The translations under genes were made by a program, and so were the position numbers. The notes below the pieces were generated by a model. It was given only the letters and a program-made list of their open reading frames with translations. It did no database searches and was not told the DNA's origin. From assembly GCA_015478855.1 (NCBI GenBank), contig JADMKJ010000093.1, positions 1 through 38,358 on the forward strand: a DNA stretch of 38,358 bases. Direction: 5' to 3'. This DNA is from Proteiniphilum sp. (GTDB lineage Bacteria > Bacteroidota > Bacteroidia > Bacteroidales > Dysgonomonadaceae). Positions 15,792-23,479 of the stretch are shown here, in pieces; positions within the stretch are counted from its first letter, which is position 1; the number at the start of each line of letters is the position of its first letter.

Positions 15792-15829
15792 TAGTGCAGA
15801 AAACTAACGTAAAACAACAGATATCATTT

Positions 15830-17587
15830 ATGTACAGAAACAGCACGTGCGGCGAACTGCGGTTGGCCGATGCAAACAGGGAGGTGACTTTGGCCGGCTG
15901 GGTATCCAAAATAAGGAAGATGGGCGGCATGACTTTTATCGATCTGCGCGACCGCTACGGCATCACGCAGCTCTCGTTCAACCAGGAGGTGAACCACGAC
16001 CTTTGCGAACAGGCCAACAGGCTGGGACGCGAGTGGGTGATACAGGTGACCGGCACGGTGAAGGAGCGCTCCAGCAAGAACACACACATCCCCACCGGTG
16101 AGATTGAGATCATCACCTCTGAGCTGACTGTACTGAATGCTTCCAAAACTCCTCCTTTCACCATCGAGACGGAGACAGACGGCGGCGACGAGCTGCGGAT
16201 GAAGTACCGCTACCTCGACCTACGCCGCAACGTGGTTCGCCGGAACCTGGAGCTGCGCCACAGGATGGCGTTCGAGACTCGCCGCTACCTCGATGAACGG
16301 GCGTTCCTGGAGGTGGAGACACCAGTGCTGATAGGGTCCACGCCGGAGGGTGCACGCGACTTCATCGTTCCCTCACGCATGAACCAGGGTGAGTTCTACG
16401 CCCTGCCGCAGTCGCCACAGCTCTTTAAACAGCTGCTGATGGTATCGGGACTGGATCGTTACTTCCAGATCGTGAAATGCTTCCGCGATGAGGACCTGCG
16501 TGCCGACCGCCAGCCGGAGTTCACGCAGATAGACTGCGAGATGTCGTTCGTGGACCAGGAGGATGTGCTCAGCACGTTCGAAGGGCTGACGAAGCATCTC
16601 TTCAAATCGGTCAAGGAGATCGACATTCCCGACTTCCCGCGTATCAGCTATGCCGACGCGATGAGACTCTACGGATCGGACAAGCCGGATATACGCTTCG
16701 GGATGCAGTTCAATGAGCTGAAGGAGCTGACCACGGGACACGATTTCGTGGTGTTCGACGCAGCTGAATATGTGGGTGCGATCTGCGCCGAAGGATGCGC
16801 TGTCTACACCCGCAAGCAGCTGGATGAGCTGACCGATTTCGTGAAACGTCCGCAGATAGGTGCCAAAGGGCTGATCTATGTCCGCTACAACGGGGATGGA
16901 ACGCTGAAATCGTCGGTGGACAAGTTCTACGGCGAGGAGGTGCTGAGAAAATGGGCTGAACAGTGCAACGCCGGACCGGGCGACCTGATACTGATGCTGG
17001 CAGGTGAGACAGAGAAAACACAGAAACAATTGTCCGAACTCCGCCTGGAGATGGGATCACGACTGGGACTGAGAGAGAAGACCAACTATAAATGTCTCTG
17101 GGTGGTGGACTTCCCCCTGCTGGAGAAAGATGAGGAGCTGAACCGCTACTTTGCGAAACACCATCCCTTCACCTCCCCCAAGCCGGAGGATATACCGCTG
17201 CTCGACACAGACCCGGGTGCGGTACGCGCCAACGCCTACGACCTGGTGATCAACGGCGTGGAGATCGGCGGTGGGTCGATACGTATCCACGACAGCGCCC
17301 TGCAGAAGAAGATGTTCTCCGTGCTGGGCTTCACCGAGGAGAAAGCACAGCAGCAGTTCGGCTTCCTGATGAACGCCTTCCAGTATGGTGCCCCACCCCA
17401 CGGCGGCATCGCCTTCGGACTGGACCGCTTCGTCTCCATCTTCGCCGGGCTCGACAGCATCCGCGACTGCATCGCCTTCCCGAAGAACAACGCCGGACGC
17501 GATGTGATGATCGACGCTCCCTCCACCGTGGAGCAGGAGCAGCTGGATGAGCTGGGCATCATGCTCAAGCCGGAGAAAAAAGGATAA
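15830..17587 (+). CDS. aspS: Aspartyl-tRNA synthetase
   Basis: This 585-residue class II synthetase of bacterial type attaches aspartate to tRNA-Asp. It has an N-terminal OB-fold anticodon domain ([11 protein letters not shown] to about residue 105) and QSPQLFKQ at 194-201 for aspartate binding. Motif 2 has [18 protein letters not shown] from about 218, a GAD insertion spans about 280-400, and motif 3 ends in GIAFGLDR near the C-terminus. The in-frame upstream codon at 15692 would add a 46-residue extension with no family support and run through the promoter, so the ATG at 15830 is preferred. Length is standard and the gene is intact. Confidence 0.98.
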   Translation: MYRNSTCGELRLADANREVTLAGWVSKIRKMGGMTFIDLRDRYGITQLSFNQEVNHDLCEQANRLGREWVIQVTGTVKERSSKNTHIPTGEIEIITSELTVLNASKTPPFTIETETDGGDELRMKYRYLDLRRNVVRRNLELRHRMAFETRRYLDERAFLEVETPVLIGSTPEGARDFIVPSRMNQGEFYALPQSPQLFKQLLMVSGLDRYFQIVKCFRDEDLRADRQPEFTQIDCEMSFVDQEDVLSTFEGLTKHLFKSVKEIDIPDFPRISYADAMRLYGSDKPDIRFGMQFNELKELTTGHDFVVFDAAEYVGAICAEGCAVYTRKQLDELTDFVKRPQIGAKGLIYVRYNGDGTLKSSVDKFYGEEVLRKWAEQCNAGPGDLILMLAGETEKTQKQLSELRLEMGSRLGLREKTNYKCLWVVDFPLLEKDEELNRYFAKHHPFTSPKPEDIPLLDTDPGAVRANAYDLVINGVEIGGGSIRIHDSALQKKMFSVLGFTEEKAQQQFGFLMNAFQYGAPPHGGIAFGLDRFVSIFAGLDSIRDCIAFPKNNAGRDVMIDAPSTVEQEQLDELGIMLKPEKKG

Positions 17588-17684
17588 ACAGACAACGGCT
17601 GTAAAAAAAATTCCGTACCGGTGATCTGAACAAGTTTCACCGGTGAAGGGATAGGATCAAAGTACAGTGCAGATGTTGATATAG

Positions 17685-17718
17685 ACACAAAAAGCTGCCC
17701 GAGGGCAGCTTTTTGTGT
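17685..17718. terminator. Bidirectional terminator between aspS and the oxidoreductase gene
   Basis: A perfect 15-bp stem ACACAAAAAGCTGCC / GGCAGCTTTTTGTGT with a CGAG loop carries A and T tracts on both sides of the GC core, so it can serve both convergent genes. Confidence 0.9.
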
Positions 17719-17736
17719 GCAAGGGTGATACGCTTA

Positions 17737-19059
17737 TCAGAGTGTATACCCCTCAGTGTAGCTCTTGCTGAACAACCTGTGGCCATCGGCCTCAGCATCA
17801 TCCACGAATTTCTCGGCTGCAGGATCCCACTTCACGGGGCGACCCAGATCGTAGGCGATGTTGCCCAGCGTACAGACAGTGCAGGAACGATGTCCTATCT
17901 CCACGGGAACCACCGGATCACTTTTTGTATTCATCGCGTTGATGAAGTTCTCCAGGTGAGGGATCTTCGTTTCATAGGCACCCTCGGTCTCTTCCGCTAC
18001 CGGTGGCAGCAGGCTCTCGTCGGAGGCAATGAAATGATCGCGGGAAACCTCAATCCATCCCTTATCTCCCCAGAACTTGACACCTTTGGTCTGCTGTTCG
18101 TTGAACGGTTCTTCAGTCATCACCACTCCATTGGCATACTTGAAGGTGAGGAATTTTGTATCCTCATAACCGGCGGGGATGATCTCCACGGGGCCGCTCT
18201 CATCCATACCCAGTCCCCACTGGGCGATGTCGAACATATGTGCTCCCCAGTCGGTGGTGAAGCCACCACCCAGTTCCTTGTACCAGCGCCAGGCACCCCA
18301 GAACTGTTCATTCTGCTCGGGTTCGATCGAGATGGGTGGATTAAGCTGTGAGTTGTAATGCAGGGATTCAGACGGTCCCAGCCACAGTGGCCAGTTCAGG
18401 TCGGCAGGTAATGTCTCTTCCGGCAGATCGTAAGGTTTGGGAGGTCCGCCTACATAGGCATTCACCCGCTCAATCTTACCGATCTTTCCCTCCTGCACCA
18501 ACTTCACTGCATGCTGAAAGTTGGCATCGGAACGCTGCTGGCTGCCCACACCCAGGACTACACCATTATCACGCACTGCCTTCACCAGCTTCTGTCCCTC
18601 TTCAATTGTAAAGGTCAGCGGTTTCTCCAGATAGATATTCTTCTTTGCTTTACAGGCCTCGATGGCGATAAAAGCATGCCAGTGGTCAGGCGTAGCGATC
18701 ACCACCGCGTCGATATCCTCGCGGGCAAGCAGGTCCCTGTAGTTCTCGTACACCTCCACCGCTTCAGGCTGCTCTTCCTGAGCATACTTGTCATTCACAC
18801 GCTTCAGAAAGCGCTCTCTCTTAATACCATAGACATCACTGCCGGCAACGACACGTACACCGTCAATACCCAGGTAGCCACTCAACAGATACATTGACTG
18901 TTGACCCAGTCCGATAAAGCCAAGACGGATGATTCCGTCATCGGCGGCACCGGCCTTGTTCTGCTTGCAGGAAGCGAGAAACTGCGGAAACACAGCAACG
19001 CCCACAGCACCAATAGCAGCAGTTTTGAAAAATTTTCTTCTTGTTAGTTGATTACTCAT
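17737..19059 (-). CDS. Tat-exported Gfo/Idh/MocA-family oxidoreductase
   Basis: This 440-residue NAD(P)-dependent dehydrogenase acts on sugars or cyclitols (family role). A twin-arginine signal (RRKFFK, residues 7-12) is followed by a lipobox-like FLASC ending at Cys31, so it is probably a folded, exported lipoprotein. The Rossmann motif GFIGLGQQS is at 47-55, the EKP motif at 145-147, and DWGAHMFDIAQWGLG lies in the catalytic C-terminal domain. The ATG at 19059 is preferred: an upstream in-frame TTG at 19107 overlaps the promoter -7 box and would bury the Tat signal behind 16 extra residues. It is convergent with aspS and downstream of, on the same strand as, a Crp/Fnr regulator. The substrate is unknown. 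Confidence 0.9.
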   Translation of the reverse strand: MSNQLTRRKFFKTAAIGAVGVAVFPQFLASCKQNKAGAADDGIIRLGFIGLGQQSMYLLSGYLGIDGVRVVAGSDVYGIKRERFLKRVNDKYAQEEQPEAVEVYENYRDLLAREDIDAVVIATPDHWHAFIAIEACKAKKNIYLEKPLTFTIEEGQKLVKAVRDNGVVLGVGSQQRSDANFQHAVKLVQEGKIGKIERVNAYVGGPPKPYDLPEETLPADLNWPLWLGPSESLHYNSQLNPPISIEPEQNEQFWGAWRWYKELGGGFTTDWGAHMFDIAQWGLGMDESGPVEIIPAGYEDTKFLTFKYANGVVMTEEPFNEQQTKGVKFWGDKGWIEVSRDHFIASDESLLPPVAEETEGAYETKIPHLENFINAMNTKSDPVVPVEIGHRSCTVCTLGNIAYDLGRPVKWDPAAEKFVDDAEADGHRLFSKSYTEGYTL

Positions 19060-19104
19060 GACTAGATAAAAATTAATATTAGGTAACTTTTCTCTTTCCT
19101 GTTG

Positions 19105-19112
19105 CAAATATA
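19105..19112 (-). promoter_or_regulatory. -7 box of the Gfo/Idh/MocA gene
   Basis: The minus strand reads TATATTTG, an exact consensus match 45 bp upstream of the chosen ATG. The -33 side is A-rich without a clear TTTG. Confidence 0.5.
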
Positions 19113-19180
19113 CCCTTTTTATTATCTTTTTTTACATTCTCCACCGGTAAATTGATTAATTTTCTAAAATTTACCCCTCC

Positions 19181-19846
19181 CTACACCAATTCTTCCAGCT
19201 TGCTTCTCTGCAGCACTTTCAGTTCTCTCTTGTAAAGAGTGATCCATCCTTCCCTGATCATCTCCCCGATGGTACGGGCCAGTGAAGGACGCTGCACACC
19301 GAAATATTCTGCAAGCTGTGTCTGGGTACGCTTTAATAAGAATGTATCATGTTGCGCTGTGGTATTCTCCAGGATATAGAGAGAGAGCTTCCCTTTCAGG
19401 CTCTTGATGGACATCATCTGCACCTTCCTGGAGAGGAAGACGGTCATGTTGGAGGTGACCTTCATAAAGTTGATCAGCAATGTCTCGTTCGCCATCAGCT
19501 CCTTCAACCACAACGATTTGGGTATCATGTAGAAAACGGAGCGCTCCGTGGTGATCACATCTACCGGGAAACGGTTCTCGGATGCAACGAGAAATGCAGG
19601 TGCCAGCGGCCTCACAGGCTCAATAAACTCGATCTCAAGCACGTTCCCTTCCCTGGTCACCATCTCCGTGCGTACCAGCCCCTCCATAAGCAGGTAGAGA
19701 TGATTGATGGGTTCTCCCTGGCGGGCCACGTAATTGCCTTTTTCCACCCTGCGCACCTCAGTAACGGCACGCTCCAGAATATCATCTGCCTCATTTTGAA
19801 AAAGATGAAAAAACAATGATGAGGATGAGAGATCGTATGCTGACAT
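19181..19846 (-). CDS. Crp/Fnr-family transcriptional regulator
   Basis: This 221-residue protein has a cyclic-nucleotide-binding-like beta-barrel at about residues 15-125 (GNYVARQGEPINHLYLLMEG; EFIEPVRPLAPAFL). A long dimerisation helix and a C-terminal winged HTH follow (RTQTQLAEYFGVQRPSLARTIGEMIREG, about 169-196). There is no N-terminal Cys cluster for an Fnr-type Fe-S centre and no PGE motif for canonical cAMP binding, so the ligand may be different, for example haem as in HcpR/DNR-type members (inference). It is divergently transcribed from the cupin gene, with a Crp/Fnr-like palindrome between them, which suggests that it controls that gene and possibly the hemerythrin genes beyond. 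Confidence 0.9.
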   Translation of the reverse strand: MSAYDLSSSSLFFHLFQNEADDILERAVTEVRRVEKGNYVARQGEPINHLYLLMEGLVRTEMVTREGNVLEIEFIEPVRPLAPAFLVASENRFPVDVITTERSVFYMIPKSLWLKELMANETLLINFMKVTSNMTVFLSRKVQMMSIKSLKGKLSLYILENTTAQHDTFLLKRTQTQLAEYFGVQRPSLARTIGEMIREGWITLYKRELKVLQRSKLEELV

Positions 19847-19862
19847 GTGTATCGTTTAGAAA

Positions 19863-19870
19863 CAAAGATA
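19863..19870 (-). promoter_or_regulatory. -7 box of the Crp/Fnr gene
   Basis: The minus strand reads TATCTTTG (TAnnTTTG), 16 bp upstream of the ATG, which would give a very short leader. No clear -33 element is present. Confidence 0.4.
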
Positions 19871-19971
19871 CAACAAAATGCTTCTTTCCTAAACGGATAG
19901 GCTATAAATAGTAAAAGCTCCGTAATTGTGTAAGTTAGCATAAATGTTAAATACCCGGAAAATGCAACAAG

Positions 19972-19987
19972 TGTAACCCATGTTACA
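19972..19987. promoter_or_regulatory. Crp/Fnr-type operator upstream of the cupin gene
   Basis: The perfect 16-bp palindrome TGTAAC-CCAT-GTTACA has the half-site length and 4-bp spacer of Crp/Fnr sites. Its centre lies about 42 bp upstream of the start point predicted from the cupin -7 box, the position used by class II activation. No -33 box is present, as expected for an activator-dependent promoter. The regulator encoded divergently 125 bp away is the obvious candidate to bind it. Confidence 0.65.
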
Positions 19988-20008
19988 GTTTATACTCATT
20001 CTAAATAA

Positions 20009-20016
20009 TACATTTG
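20009..20016 (+). promoter_or_regulatory. -7 box of the cupin gene
   Basis: TACATTTG is an exact consensus match, 26 bp upstream of the ATG and 21 bp downstream of the Crp/Fnr-type palindrome. Confidence 0.6.
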
Positions 20017-20042
20017 CGTATAATTCATTAAAAAGTACAATT

Positions 20043-20378
20043 ATGGCAACATATGATAAAGCAAAAGTGATCGCACTGGAAGATTCCATCGATTACACCT
20101 CAGGTGGAGTGATCAGTAAGCAGGTGACGAAGAACAAAGCAGGGAACATCACCCTCTTCTCTTTCGACAAGGAGCAGGGGCTGACAGAACACACCGCCAA
20201 CTACGATGCTTTCGTGCAGGTGCTGGATGGTGAGGCTGAGATCCGTATCGATGGGAACCCGTACCTGTTGAAAAAGGGCGACTGCATCATCATGCCTGCG
20301 AACATTCCACATGCCTTGACAGCGGTAGAGCCGTTTAAGATGTTACTCACCATGATCAGGGGAGAGGAATTAGGATAA
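20043..20378 (+). CDS. Small single-domain cupin protein
   Basis: This 111-residue cytoplasmic protein is made almost entirely of one cupin beta-barrel. Motif 1 is EHTANYDAFVQVLDGEAEI and motif 2 is GDCIIMPANIPHAL. Motif 1 has one His where the classical form has HxH, so metal binding may be altered. I chose the ATG at 20043; an upstream in-frame Met at 19980 would read through the promoter and operator. The gene is divergent from the Crp/Fnr regulator and is followed after 167 bp by the DUF438-hemerythrin gene on the same strand. The function of such small cupins is generally unknown; a redox or stress role is inferred from context. Confidence 0.9.
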   Translation: MATYDKAKVIALEDSIDYTSGGVISKQVTKNKAGNITLFSFDKEQGLTEHTANYDAFVQVLDGEAEIRIDGNPYLLKKGDCIIMPANIPHALTAVEPFKMLLTMIRGEELG

Positions 20379-20545
20379 TTACAGCTAAAGATGAGACCTA
20401 AAAATGTTTTTGTCAGTCGAACAATTTCGATAAGTGAACATAGGGATAAAACTTGTTTTTGCTCTATTGAACATGGTAATTGTCTGACTTCTGTGAAAAT
20501 TTAGCTGTTTTTATACCTTACGAAACTTGAATAACCAAAAAAACT

Positions 20546-21784
20546 ATGAGCGAACTTATCAATAATTCAACGCAACGTAAAGAGACGCTGCGTCATCTCC
20601 TCCTCAGACTACATGAAGGAGATAACCCCGAGGCATTGCGCCGGCGACTGATCGAAGTGCTGAAAAGCATCCCCTACAATGAGGTGGTGGAGGTGGAGCA
20701 GGAGCTGATCAACAGCAATGCACTGTCAGAGGAGGAGATCCTCGACTTCTGCGATCTGCATACGGCGGTGCTCGATGGCAGCATCAACCTGCAGGGGGCA
20801 GCGCCTGTTCCTGCGGGACATCCCGTGGATACCTTCAGGAAAGAGAATATCGCTATACAGAAGGAGATAGAGAGCTACAGGCAGCTGAAGGAGAAGATCG
20901 GGCAGATCGGCGACAGCGAGGTGTCCGGCTACGTGATGCAACTACGCACACTCTTCAACAACTTCTCCGATATCGACAAGCACTACAGGCGGAAGGAGTA
21001 CCTGCTCTTCCCATTTCTGGAGAAGCACCTGATCACAGGGCCTCCCAAGGTGATGTGGGGCAAGCACGACGAGACACGCGAGCTGCTGAAAAATGCCCAC
21101 GAGGCACTCTCCTCACCCATCGCCGGCGCGGAGGAACTGCGGTCGGTCATTCAGCTGATGCTCGATCATACCGTTGAGATGCTGGAGGGGATGATCATGA
21201 AGGAGGAGGAGATCCTGCTGCCGATGGCGATGGATACGCTCACCGAAGAGGAGTGGTACAAGGTTTACGCTGAGACGGGAGAGTTCGGCTACTGCCTGAT
21301 CGACCCGGAGGAGGAGTGGAAGCCGGCAGGCATGAGGGCGGAGAAGCAGGCGTATGTGACGGCCGACGCCATCCGCCTCTCCTCAGGTGCCTTCAATCTG
21401 GATGAGCTGGAGGCGCTCTTCCTGCATCTCCCCATCGATATCACCTTCGTGGATAAGAACGATAAGGTACGTTTCTTCTCCCACAGCCCTAACCGCGTCT
21501 TCGAGCGCAACAGATCGATCATCGGCCGCGATGTGCGGATGTGCCACCCTCCGGGCAGCGTCCATATCGTGGAGCAGATACTCACTGATTTCAAGAGCGG
21601 CAAAGAGAACAAGGCGGTCTTCTGGATGTCATCATTTATGAAATCACGCTTTGTCTATATCGAATATTCCGCCGTGCGCGGCAAGGAAGGAGAGTACCTC
21701 GGCGTGGTGGAGGTGACACAGGATATCACCCAACTGCGCAAGCTGGAAGGGGATCAACGGTTGTTGTCGTATGAGCAGAGATAA
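20546..21784 (+). CDS. DUF438-hemerythrin-PAS protein
   Basis: This 412-residue protein has three parts. DUF438 spans about residues 8-75 (LHEGDNPEALRRRL, then EEILDFCDLH). A hemerythrin-like HHE four-helix domain spans about 90-240, with candidate di-iron ligands His92, His146, Glu151, His174, His208 and Glu221/222. A PAS domain spans about 285-400 and includes the GRDVRMCHPP motif typical of the PAS type fused to DUF438. Proteins of this architecture are linked to NO or oxygen sensing or repair in anaerobes; the exact activity is not established. There is no signal peptide, so it is cytosolic. It overlaps the next gene by 14 bp. Confidence 0.92.
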   Translation: MSELINNSTQRKETLRHLLLRLHEGDNPEALRRRLIEVLKSIPYNEVVEVEQELINSNALSEEEILDFCDLHTAVLDGSINLQGAAPVPAGHPVDTFRKENIAIQKEIESYRQLKEKIGQIGDSEVSGYVMQLRTLFNNFSDIDKHYRRKEYLLFPFLEKHLITGPPKVMWGKHDETRELLKNAHEALSSPIAGAEELRSVIQLMLDHTVEMLEGMIMKEEEILLPMAMDTLTEEEWYKVYAETGEFGYCLIDPEEEWKPAGMRAEKQAYVTADAIRLSSGAFNLDELEALFLHLPIDITFVDKNDKVRFFSHSPNRVFERNRSIIGRDVRMCHPPGSVHIVEQILTDFKSGKENKAVFWMSSFMKSRFVYIEYSAVRGKEGEYLGVVEVTQDITQLRKLEGDQRLLSYEQR

Positions 21785-22298
21785 GGGCGACATCACACCC
21801 GGCACCAGCGTGGCCGACCTGCTGCGCGATTACCCGGCACTGGAGGAGACGCTCCTGCAATTCTCCCCTGCATTCGCCGCCCTGAAGAACCCTGTGCTGC
21901 GAAAAACCGTGGCGCGTGTAACCTCGTTGCAGCAGGCAGCAAAGGTAGGAAACGTCCCCGTTGTGGAGATGGTGAACGTTTTGCGAAAAGAGACAGGAAT
22001 GGCTGAATTGGGTGCAGGTTTCTGTCCTGAAGGAGAAGAGAACCCTGTTCCTGTCTCTATGGAAACAACTAAAACTCCTGTTACATTTATATTGGATGTA
22101 CGTCCGATCATTGAAGAAGGCGATCACCCCAAAGAGATCGTACTTACAGAAGCCGATAAGTTGCTACCCGGTGAATGCATGGAGCTGATCTCACCCTTTC
22201 CGCCGGCTCCGCTCATCACACTGTTACAGCAGAGAGGGTTCAGAGTGACCATGCCAGCACCCGAGGAGGGGCTTGTCAGGACCTTCGTGGAGCGATAG
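21771..22298 (+). CDS. DUF1858/DUF2249 two-domain protein
   Basis: This 175-residue protein has an N-terminal DUF1858-like domain (about 7-68: ITPGTSVADLLRDYPALEETL, then FAALKNPVLRKTVARV). A Cys-poor linker follows, then a C-terminal DUF2249-like domain (about 103-172: ILDVRP, GECMELISPFPPAPL). Many DUF1858 domains carry a redox CxxC pair; this one has no Cys, so a disulfide role is unlikely. DUF2249 is related to TusA-like sulfur-carrier folds. The 14-bp overlap with the DUF438-hemerythrin gene indicates coupled translation and probably a joint function in nitrosative or redox stress (inference). Confidence 0.8.
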   Translation: MSRDKGDITPGTSVADLLRDYPALEETLLQFSPAFAALKNPVLRKTVARVTSLQQAAKVGNVPVVEMVNVLRKETGMAELGAGFCPEGEENPVPVSMETTKTPVTFILDVRPIIEEGDHPKEIVLTEADKLLPGECMELISPFPPAPLITLLQQRGFRVTMPAPEEGLVRTFVER

Positions 22299-22341
22299 TT
22301 CAAAAAAAAGAGACGGCCAAAAGCTGTCTCTTTTTTTTGAA
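22299..22341. terminator. Bidirectional terminator between the DUF1858/DUF2249 gene and mdh
   Basis: A 19-bp stem (TTCAAAAAAAAGAGACGGC / GCTGTCTCTTTTTTTTGAA, one G-U pair) with a CAAAA loop has poly-A/poly-T arms that work for both convergent genes. Confidence 0.9.
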
Positions 22342-22355
22342 TGGAATATTGTAAA

Positions 22356-23354
22356 TTATAAGTTCGGGTTCACACTGCTCCACTTGTCGGTGGCAGGAAT
22401 GATCCCCATGGCGATCACCTCGTCACGCAGTTTCACCAGATGTCCGTAGCTCTGTTGCAGCTCGGCGATCTCAGCATCGGTACCTTTCACCTCACCAAAG
22501 GAGACACCATTCTTATCGAGCGTGGTCTCCATCGCCATCATAATATGCCCAAAGCCCTGGCTGTTCACATAGCATCCTGAAGGCCAGCGGAAGCTTTCAC
22601 CGCCCATGGCAGCACGAATCATCTCAACGGAGGTGTATGCAGGACTCTGGAAAGACGAACGACCACGTAGCTTGATGATGGCAGCACCACCCTTGGTGAC
22701 ACGTTGTTTCAGCTCTGCCCATGCTTCGTTGGTCAGTGCGGCTGTGCCGATAAGGTCGGATAAGGGCTTACCGTCTACCTTCGCGGTAGAGGCAAACACG
22801 GCCATCTGCTCTCCATGTCCGCCATAGGTGCGGGCACCGGTCACCTTGCTCTGCTCTACACCGAAGTTTTTAGCCAGCTCGCTCTGCAAACGGGTGCTGT
22901 CGAGTGCTGCCAGTGTAGTCACCTGTGAAGGCTTCAGTCCTGAATAGATCAGTGCCACCAGACCGGTGATATCGGCAGGGTTGAAGATGATGGTGAGATG
23001 TTGCAGGTCGGGGCAGTACGATTTGATATCCTTGCCAAGCTGTGCAGCGATCTCAGCGTTTCCTTTCAGCAGGTCTTCACGTGTCATCCCATCTTTACGG
23101 GGTGCACCACCTGAAGAGATCATGTATCTGGAACCTGTGAAGGCTTCTTTCACATCGGTGGAGAAAGTGAAGTTCACACCTTCAAAACCACAGTGACGCA
23201 TCTCTTCCACTACTCCTTCAAGACCTTGTGCAAAAGGGTCGTAAAGACAGATATTGGGTGTTAAACGCATCATGGCAGCAGTCTGCGCCATGTTGGAACC
23301 GATCATACCGGCAGCTCCTACAATTGTTAATTTGTCGTTCGTTAAAAAGCTCAT
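22356..23354 (-). CDS. mdh: Malate dehydrogenase, Bacteroidetes type
   Basis: This 332-residue NAD-dependent dehydrogenase interconverts malate and oxaloacetate, a key step of the reductive branch leading to succinate or propionate in this phylum. The Rossmann loop is GAAGMIGSN (13-21), and Asp39 in LYDPF at the end of beta-2 favours NAD over NADP. Substrate arginines are in APRKDGMTRE (Arg86, Arg92) and STRLQ (Arg155). Asp152 and His180 (GGHGEQM) form the catalytic pair. It has its own promoter between hppA and mdh, so it need not depend on hppA read-through. Confidence 0.93.
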   Translation of the reverse strand: MSFLTNDKLTIVGAAGMIGSNMAQTAAMMRLTPNICLYDPFAQGLEGVVEEMRHCGFEGVNFTFSTDVKEAFTGSRYMISSGGAPRKDGMTREDLLKGNAEIAAQLGKDIKSYCPDLQHLTIIFNPADITGLVALIYSGLKPSQVTTLAALDSTRLQSELAKNFGVEQSKVTGARTYGGHGEQMAVFASTAKVDGKPLSDLIGTAALTNEAWAELKQRVTKGGAAIIKLRGRSSFQSPAYTSVEMIRAAMGGESFRWPSGCYVNSQGFGHIMMAMETTLDKNGVSFGEVKGTDAEIAELQQSYGHLVKLRDEVIAMGIIPATDKWSSVNPNL

Positions 23355-23411
23355 AATTTATTGTATTTGATTGTTGATGATTCTCCTTGAACAGGTGATT
23401 TTTTCAGGCAT

Positions 23412-23441
23412 CAAATATACAAAAAAAAGCTGAACGACAAA
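23412..23441 (-). promoter_or_regulatory. Promoter of mdh
   Basis: On the minus strand, TTTG (23438-23441), 18 bp, then TATATTTG (23412-23419). This is a strong match to the Bacteroidetes consensus, 57 bp upstream of the mdh ATG. Confidence 0.7.
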
Positions 23442-23479
23442 TCATCCAAAATGATAATAAACTCTAAACAGTCCTATGC

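Noticed and set aside
15692-15829. 46-residue N-terminal extension of AspS
   Set aside because: It would run through the direct repeat and the -7 box, and AspS proteins start at the equivalent of MYRNS.
17617-17644. Inverted repeat ACCGGTGA/TCACCGGT after aspS
   Set aside because: It has a 12-nt loop and no T run; the stronger 15-bp terminator 40 bp further on explains transcript ending.
19060-19107. TTG start extending the Gfo/Idh/MocA protein
   Set aside because: The TTG lies inside the TATATTTG promoter box and the extension would precede the Tat signal.
20381-20508. Perfect 9-bp inverted repeat ACAGCTAAA/TTTAGCTGT flanking the gap between the cupin and DUF438 genes
   Set aside because: The arms are 110 bp apart with no supporting inner pairing; in AT-rich intergenic DNA this can be chance.
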